A stretch of 9,928 nucleotides of DNA from Candidatus Bathyarchaeum sp. Lineage in GTDB: Archaea; Thermoproteota; Bathyarchaeia; Bathyarchaeales; Bathyarchaeaceae. Of the stretch, positions 6,518 to 9,928 are shown piece after piece. Under the pieces are notes generated by a model. The model had not been told where the DNA came from and searched no databases. It saw only the letters and a program-made list of their open reading frames with translations. Each line of letters starts with the position of its first letter. Position 1 is the first letter of the stretch. Where the stretch lies: assembly GCA_004376385.1 (NCBI GenBank), contig SOJY01000093.1, positions 1 to 9,928 on the forward strand. The letters run 5' to 3'. The position numbers were made by a program, and so were the translations under genes.

Positions 6518-7347
6518 TTAAATGGATTTAACTTCAAACTTTGACATCTTTATGAACTTAGGCTTCGGAATTATCTCCGAAAAACTATCTTCTAAAACAT
6601 CTATTAGTTTCAAGCCGTGCTTACACTGACTTTTGAGTCTACTTCGGTAAATCTCCTTTTCCAAAAGGTCATGTGCTATTTGGTTTCTTTCTTTGTTAAA
6701 CCTAACAAGTTCTTCTCTCGTTTCCTTTTTAATTGCTCCTATTAAAAAGGTAATGTCTATTAGCTCACTAAACCATTTAATTTCCTTGCAGAATTTTTTC
6801 TTGACACTGTTTATCAAGATTTTTGAGTTGGATTGGTCTATATCCATGGACTTATACATAAGCAGTTTTCGAAGTCGATGTTTCAAGATTTGATGCAAAG
6901 AGAACAATGCTTCCCAGTAGCGTTTCTTTGAATAAATTTCTTGGACCTCACTTTTTTTTGATTCTCCTAGTTGTGCTTCGATTTTTCGCCGAAATGCTTA
7001 CTCTTACGCTTTAATGTGTCATATTTCCATTTTTCAAACGGTTTTCCCAACAAGAGCTTAGCTATTCTATTTTCAAATTCCGACACAACATTTTGCTCAG
7101 GATAGCACATCTGTATACCTGAGATTGTTGAGTCGTCACAAAAATATCACTTACTTTCGATTTCTTTCAATTTAAGAAACTTTGCAAAATCAATTCGGGT
7201 GACTTTTTGATTGGAGTCAAAGTATATCCATGCACCTACTTCGTATGGAATAGGTCTAATGATAAGGAAATCTTTCCAAGCATCATTAAAGCTAACATCC
7301 TTATCAGAGTCCACGAGGTCTTTCACCCCATATACCGTTTGGACTGA
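6518..7347 (-). pseudogene. Broken gene with HEPN-like C-terminal region, in-frame TGA plus frameshift
   Basis: Read on the minus strand, one protein of about 275 residues can be rebuilt from pieces. The first piece (7347 down to 7150) encodes VYGVKDLVDSDKDVSFNDAW through KFLKLKEIESK and meets TGA at 7149-7147. The same frame continues with YFCDDSTISGIQMCYPEQNV to KSKHFGEKSKHN, stopping at TAG 6969-6967. The remainder (AQLGESKKSEVQEIYSKKRY to KFEVKSI, stop TAA 6520-6518) is in another frame; adding one A to the five-A run at 6986-6982 joins them as HFGEKIEAQLGES. The C-terminal part has KRYWEALFSLHQILKHRLRKLL and NKERNQIAHDLLEKE; RNxxxH is the motif of HEPN nucleases and related helical domains. 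Its 5' end has no convincing start and may be lost near 7350. The intact 3' piece alone (TTG 6907 to 6518) could be read as a 129-residue ORF. Function unknown. Confidence 0.6.
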
Positions 7348-7479
7348 CTACTAGAAAAGCCTTCTTTCAAAGGCTTTGTAATGATGAAAAAGCTGGAGAA
7401 GGCAGGGAAAGTCGTAGTCGAGCAGAAAGCAGTAAAGGAGAAGGGCGCGCGGAAGAGGTACGTTTACAGGTTGCGCTGA
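7348..7479 (+). pseudogene. Remnant 3' end of a gene, winged-helix-like
   Basis: A plus-strand frame open from just after TGA 7345-7347 to TGA 7477-7479 encodes LLEKPSFKGFVMMKKLEKAG, then KVVVEQKAVKEKGARKRYVYRLR. An ATG pair at 7381 could give a 32-residue peptide, with no ribosome site. The pattern helix, Lys-rich turn, two strands ending in RKRYVYRL resembles the last helix and wing of winged-helix regulators; this is a weak likeness. It is richer in G and C than the broken gene beside it, which suggests a different origin. It looks like the tail of a truncated gene whose front has been replaced by the sequence to its left. Confidence 0.35.
7356..7377. repeat. Perfect 8-bp hairpin at the junction of two gene remnants
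   Basis: AAAGCCTT (7356-7363) and AAGGCTTT (7370-7377) are exact inverted copies around a six-base loop, lying inside the remnant reading frame and just beyond the lost 5' end of the facing broken gene. Confidence 0.45.
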
Positions 7480-7557
7480 AAGCAGTGTCAAATTGCTGAG
7501 GGTGTTACATTAAGTCAAACCTTTACTGATAATTCATAATTGTTATTAGCGCTGATG

Positions 7558-7596
7558 ATAAAAATTACTACGTGTAAAAAACCATCACCTTAAGGT
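7558..7596 (+). promoter_or_regulatory. Candidate promoter and palindrome ahead of the riboswitch
   Basis: ATAAAAATTA (7558-7567) is a possible TATA box; a start near 7586-7590 would put the aptamer immediately at the 5' end of the message. ACCTTAAGGT (7587-7596) is a perfect 10-base palindrome at that expected start. The bases between the upstream remnant (7479) and here show nothing else. Confidence 0.35.
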
Positions 7597-7693
7597 TGTA
7601 TTGGGGAGCTGGGTTAACTCGGCTGAGAGGACAAATAGCTTGTTGTCGACCCTGAGAACCTGATCCAGGTAATGCTGGCGGAGGGAAAAAACA
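7597..7693 (+). ncRNA. TPP (thiamine pyrophosphate) riboswitch aptamer
   Basis: The two conserved halves of the THI element are present in order and spacing. The 5' half has GGGGAGC (7603-7609), a P3 stem-loop (CTGGG and CTCGG around TTAA, 7610-7622) and the pyrimidine-binding CTGAGAGG (7623-7630). GACAA (7630-7634) and TTGTC (7643-7647) form an optional P3a stem. The 3' half has ACCC...GAACCTGAT (7649-7664), a P4/5 helix CCAG...CTGG, TAAT (7670-7673) and CGGAGGGA (7679-7686). A P1 helix can form between TGTATT (7597-7602) and AAAACA (7688-7693) with one A-A mismatch, ending at the TTG start codon. The GGAGGG in the aptamer is the only ribosome site of the next gene, so TPP binding should hide it and lower translation. 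TPP riboswitches are uncommon in archaea. Confidence 0.93.
7680..7685 (+). promoter_or_regulatory. Shine-Dalgarno site embedded in the TPP aptamer
   Basis: GGAGGG ends eight bases before the TTG at 7694. In most TPP aptamers this position reads CGTAGGGA or similar; here CGGAGGGA makes a perfect ribosome site within the ligand-sensing core. Confidence 0.75.
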
Positions 7694-8464
7694 TTGATCA
7701 TAACGTTTCATTCGTACAAAGGTGGAACAGGAAAGACCCTGCTCTCAGTAAATCTGGCAATATCACTCGCCAATAAAGGTAAAAAGATTTGTTTATTGGA
7801 TTTAGATTTCCGTGCGCCGAGCCTTCACGCAATATTCAAAACAGCTAAACCTGAATATTGGCTGAACGATTACCTGAGCAGAACATGCAAAATAGATAAG
7901 GTTCTAACGGATTGCAGCTCCAACTACGTCACGAAAGGAAAAATGTTTGTTGGTTTAGCAAACCCATCAACTGAAGCCATTCAAGAGATGGTATCCAAAG
8001 ATAGAAAATGGGAAATGAAGGCTTTAGGCAGACTTCTTTCGCTTAAAGAGTCTCTACTTAAAGAATTACATTTTGATTACGTAATATTAGACACCAGCCC
8101 AGGTCTTCAATATAACTCGATAAACGCCGTTGTCAGCGCCGACATTGTGTTGGTGGTTACAATCTTCGACAAATCTGACGTGGAAGGAACCCAACGTATG
8201 ATAAGTGAACTTTACGAACTCTTCAAGAAGAAAACAGGGGTCATATTAAATAAAGTACCCATTGAATCTCTTCCATCAAAAAACCCAAAAAGAAAACAAA
8301 TAGACCTTGAAACACTTCAATTGCCGATGGTTGGAGTCATACCTTGTTCATGTGACATACTTGACGCTAAAGGAGAATGCTTCTTAGCTGCCGAAAAACC
8401 AAATCATCCATTCACCAAAACATTACAAAAAATAGCTACAAAAATCGAGCATTATCAATTATAA
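7694..8464 (+). CDS. ParA/MinD-family P-loop ATPase under TPP riboswitch control
   Basis: A 256-residue cytoplasmic ATPase of the deviant Walker A class, whose dimers switch with ATP. Motifs: HSYKGGTGKTLLSVNLA with signature Lys9 and P-loop Lys14/Thr15; Walker A' CLLDLDFRAPSLH with Asp35 and Asp37; Walker B YVILDTSPG with Asp133; and a later strand VGVIP at 213-217. The base-recognition region carries Cys218, Cys220 (PCSC) and Cys229, where ordinary MinD proteins lack cysteines; this is not the Cys-X2-Cys of Mrp/ApbC iron-sulfur carriers. No MinD-type amphipathic C-terminal helix or ParB partner is visible. The TTG start is fixed by GGAGGG eight bases upstream and by the N terminus MIITFHSYKGG. 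It appears monocistronic, closed by T runs at 8533-8552. Being under a TPP riboswitch suggests a role in thiamine supply, use or dependent metabolism; that is inference, and the substrate or partner is unknown. Confidence 0.9.
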   Translation: MIITFHSYKGGTGKTLLSVNLAISLANKGKKICLLDLDFRAPSLHAIFKTAKPEYWLNDYLSRTCKIDKVLTDCSSNYVTKGKMFVGLANPSTEAIQEMVSKDRKWEMKALGRLLSLKESLLKELHFDYVILDTSPGLQYNSINAVVSADIVLVVTIFDKSDVEGTQRMISELYELFKKKTGVILNKVPIESLPSKNPKRKQIDLETLQLPMVGVIPCSCDILDAKGECFLAAEKPNHPFTKTLQKIATKIEHYQL

Positions 8465-8523
8465 CGCGCGCATCTTCTCACCGCCACCTCGCTATAGGAA
8501 AGAAAGAGCACCCAAATCCTAAA

Positions 8524-8552
8524 GTAAAAACGTTTTTTCGTTTTTCGTTTTT
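8524..8552 (+). terminator. T-rich terminator after the ParA/MinD gene
   Basis: Three T runs (8533-8538, 8541-8545, 8548-8552) separated by CG follow the gene by about 70 bases; AAAAACG just before them can pair with the CGTTTTT repeats. Typical archaeal termination signal. Confidence 0.6.
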
Positions 8553-8589
8553 GTGTTAGGAAACCAGCCTTCTTTCCTTCTCATAACGC

Positions 8590-8707
8590 TTCAATTCAGG
8601 GTTCCCTCCGAAAAACTACACAATTGGAGAGGGTCAACAAAAAATGAATGTTTTGTTTGTGTCGTCCGAAACCGTAGCTTTTCGGAGAGAAGTTCAATTC
8701 GGGGTTC
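8590..8707. repeat. 15-base direct repeat pair
   Basis: TTCAATTCAGGGTTC (8590-8604) and TTCAATTCGGGGTTC (8693-8707) differ at one base. A third site, TTCAATT followed by GGAACCC (8785-8798), combines the repeat start with the inverse of its GGGTTCC end. Confidence 0.5.
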
Positions 8708-8731
8708 TTTCAAACTCTTTCAAACAACATC

Positions 8732-8830
8732 TCGACCTTACCACCTTTTCACGTTTTAGGGAACGTTTATAGGGGATTAACAAATTCAATTGGAACCCTC
8801 TGAAATCCTGGTAAGGTGGTAAGTTGTCGA
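8732..8830. repeat. Long interrupted inverted repeat (16 bp of stem, about 99 bases end to end)
   Basis: TCGAC plus CTTACCACCTT (8732-8747) is complementary to AAGGTGGTAAG, TT, GTCGA (8813-8830); only the TT is unpaired. The 65 bases inside hold no gene. It could be a small inverted-repeat element (MITE-like) or the stem of an RNA. Confidence 0.6.
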
Positions 8831-8862
8831 ACTCGCTTCGCTTTAACTCTTTTGAAAAGTGA

Positions 8863-8893
8863 TTATAATGTCGAATAAATCTGTTTTTATTTT
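8863..8893 (+). promoter_or_regulatory. Candidate TATA boxes for the radical SAM gene
   Basis: TTATAAT (8863-8869) would start transcription near 8892, leaving a short leader; TTTTTATTTT (8884-8893) would start near 8915, making the ATG at 8919 leaderless. No ribosome site precedes that ATG. Confidence 0.35.
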
Positions 8894-8918
8894 CTCGTTA
8901 GACTCTTGAATACTGCTC

Positions 8919-9928
8919 ATGGTGAATATTTTGAGAGGCAAAGGACCCCTATTCATTCTGCCTTGGAGATGCACACAAGCGTGCACCAGCAATTGCCTAC
9001 ACTGCGGCTTCGCATCAAATTCTCCAGCTCCTGACGCTCTTGGAACCGAAGAGACAAAGCGCATTGTAGACGAAATACACGACTTTGGGGCAACCTATTT
9101 TGGAATAAGCGGTGGAGAACCCCTTCAGAGAAAAGACCTCCCCGAAATAATCGGCTACGCCAAAAACACAGGCATGAATGTGAGCGTAATAACCAACGGC
9201 TGTTTTCTTGACGACAAAACCTTCGATAACCTAGTTAGACACGAGGTCCGCGTATCAATAAGTGTTGACGGTCCAAAAGAAATCAACGATGCTATCCGCG
9301 GAAAGGGCGCATACACAAAAGCCGTTTCAGCCATGGAAAAAACCTCCAAAGCGGGACTTCTAGACTGTCTTGTGGCAACCCTCGCCAATGTTGACACAAC
9401 CCGTAATAACGTCACCTCCGAAGATATGGAGCACATCATCAAACTGGCTGAAGAGTATGGCGCTAGGTGGGTAGTTATTCACGGATTCATTCCTTTCAAC
9501 CGAACAAAAGAGCACCTCGCCAAGGCTCCCTCACCAGAACAGTATGAAAAGATTTGGAACCAAGTCTATGATCTTCGCCTAAAATACAAAGGAAAACCTG
9601 AAGTCAACGTTTATTGTCCATTCTTTGCTCGAGTTGCTAAACAGCGGGGATTGCCAGACTTTAACGATTGGTTCAACAACTTTTTCCTTGGCAAGTGCTC
9701 CATCGCCGGCAAATACATGAGCGTAATCGAAAACGGAGACGTTATTCCATGCAGCTTCAATGATCGTATCCGACTGGGAAACGTTCAGAATAAGCCGCTG
9801 AATCAAGTCTGGGACCAACTACAAACATCCGAATTAACCCTCAAGCTCAGGGACCGTAATAATTTGAAGGGAAAATGTGGCGTATGCGAGTACCGCGAAA
9901 TCTGTGGTGGATGCCGAACCAGAGCAGA
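8919..9928 (+). CDS. Radical SAM/SPASM domain protein, NirJ/AhbC/AhbD-like, 3' partial
   Basis: An iron-sulfur enzyme that cleaves S-adenosylmethionine to start radical chemistry; 336 residues are visible and the frame runs off the window end. The radical SAM cluster motif is Cys22-X3-Cys26-X2-Cys29 (ACTSNCLHCGF), with one more Cys at 18. The SAM-binding GGEP is at 65-68 (GISGGEPLQRKD), followed by SVITNG and RVSISVDGP strands. The SPASM region has GKCSIAGKYMSVIENGDVIPC and then Cys320-X2-Cys323-X5-Cys329-X2-Cys332 (CGVCEYREICGGCRTRA), which likely binds a further cluster. The GVCEYREICGGCR pattern resembles NirJ and AhbC/AhbD, enzymes of haem d1 and alternative haem synthesis, but peptide-maturase and tungsten-cofactor relatives share it. 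Start choice: ATG 8919, possibly leaderless; TTG 8931 is an alternative, with GGTGA five bases before it. Nearby corrinoid genes make a tetrapyrrole role attractive but unproven. Confidence 0.9.
   Translation, partial: MVNILRGKGPLFILPWRCTQACTSNCLHCGFASNSPAPDALGTEETKRIVDEIHDFGATYFGISGGEPLQRKDLPEIIGYAKNTGMNVSVITNGCFLDDKTFDNLVRHEVRVSISVDGPKEINDAIRGKGAYTKAVSAMEKTSKAGLLDCLVATLANVDTTRNNVTSEDMEHIIKLAEEYGARWVVIHGFIPFNRTKEHLAKAPSPEQYEKIWNQVYDLRLKYKGKPEVNVYCPFFARVAKQRGLPDFNDWFNNFFLGKCSIAGKYMSVIENGDVIPCSFNDRIRLGNVQNKPLNQVWDQLQTSELTLKLRDRNNLKGKCGVCEYREICGGCRTRA

Larger units (their letters stand above)
8557..8918. other. Gene-free stretch rich in hairpins and short repeats
   Basis: No frame here shows a convincing protein; a 68-residue plus-strand ORF (8553-8759) has no family look. 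What is present: possible pairing of GTTCCCTC (8601-8608) with GAGGG and AAC (8629-8637); TCCGAAA/TTTCGGA (8665-8671/8680-8686) as a perfect 7-bp hairpin; the direct repeat at 8590 and 8693; and the long inverted repeat at 8732-8830. The density suggests either a structured RNA or the wreck of a small mobile element. The last 60 bases hold the promoter of the radical SAM gene. Confidence 0.4.

Noticed and set aside
7147..7149. In-frame TGA in the broken HEPN-like gene read as selenocysteine
   Set aside because: The same gene has a second, unrelated frameshift and no typical selenoprotein context such as a redox motif, so decay is the simpler reading.
8693..8707. GTTCAATTC resembling a tRNA T-loop
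   Set aside because: The flanking bases do not form a five-pair T stem and no acceptor, D or anticodon arms can be built around it.
8553..8759. 68-residue plus-strand ORF in the gene-free stretch
   Set aside because: Composition is not protein-like, there is no ribosome site, and it runs through several hairpins and a repeat copy.
8590..8830. Possible CRISPR array from the repeated TTCAATTC sequences
   Set aside because: Only two near-identical copies exist, shorter than usual CRISPR repeats, and spacing is not regular.

Overview
The window looks archaeal, from a member of the Bathyarchaeia or a related Thermoproteota lineage; that placement is inference, not a database match. Supporting signs are TATA-box promoters 20-30 bases before likely transcription starts, T-run terminators without GC hairpins, leaderless and TTG/GTG starts mixed with Shine-Dalgarno starts, and a corrinoid ABC transporter of archaeal type.

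Bases 1-1256 hold the 3' part of glmS (glucosamine-6-phosphate synthase), cut by the window edge. Bases 1320-6461 form a corrinoid (vitamin B12-type) uptake locus, all on the plus strand. It contains a BtuF-like binding protein with no visible signal peptide and a four-cysteine insertion, then a Dph6-like N-type ATP pyrophosphatase, then a second BtuF with an N-terminal membrane anchor, then the BtuC permease, then the BtuD ATPase with a C-terminal domain of about 165 residues. The second btuF has its own TATA box and a perfect 8+1+8 palindrome placed where an archaeal repressor would block transcription start. btuC and btuD are separated by 14 bases. The proposed division of work is BtuF capture at the cell surface, BtuC/BtuD import, and an unknown ATP-dependent step by the pyrophosphatase.

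Bases 6462-7479 are AT-rich and decayed. A minus-strand gene with a HEPN-like C-terminal RNx(3)H motif is interrupted by an in-frame TGA and a single-base frameshift, and next to it is the 3' end of what may have been a winged-helix protein. Bases 7597-7693 are a clear TPP (thiamine pyrophosphate) riboswitch aptamer. Its conserved 3' segment doubles as the ribosome binding site for the next gene, a ParA/MinD-type ATPase at 7694-8464. A TPP riboswitch controlling a ParA/MinD ATPase is the most unusual arrangement in the window.

Bases 8557-8918 hold no convincing gene but contain an interrupted 16-bp inverted repeat, several hairpins and a direct repeat. Bases 8919-9928 are the 5' part of a radical SAM/SPASM protein resembling the NirJ/AhbC/AhbD haem-pathway group. 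No tRNA, rRNA, CRISPR array or intact transposase gene was seen.
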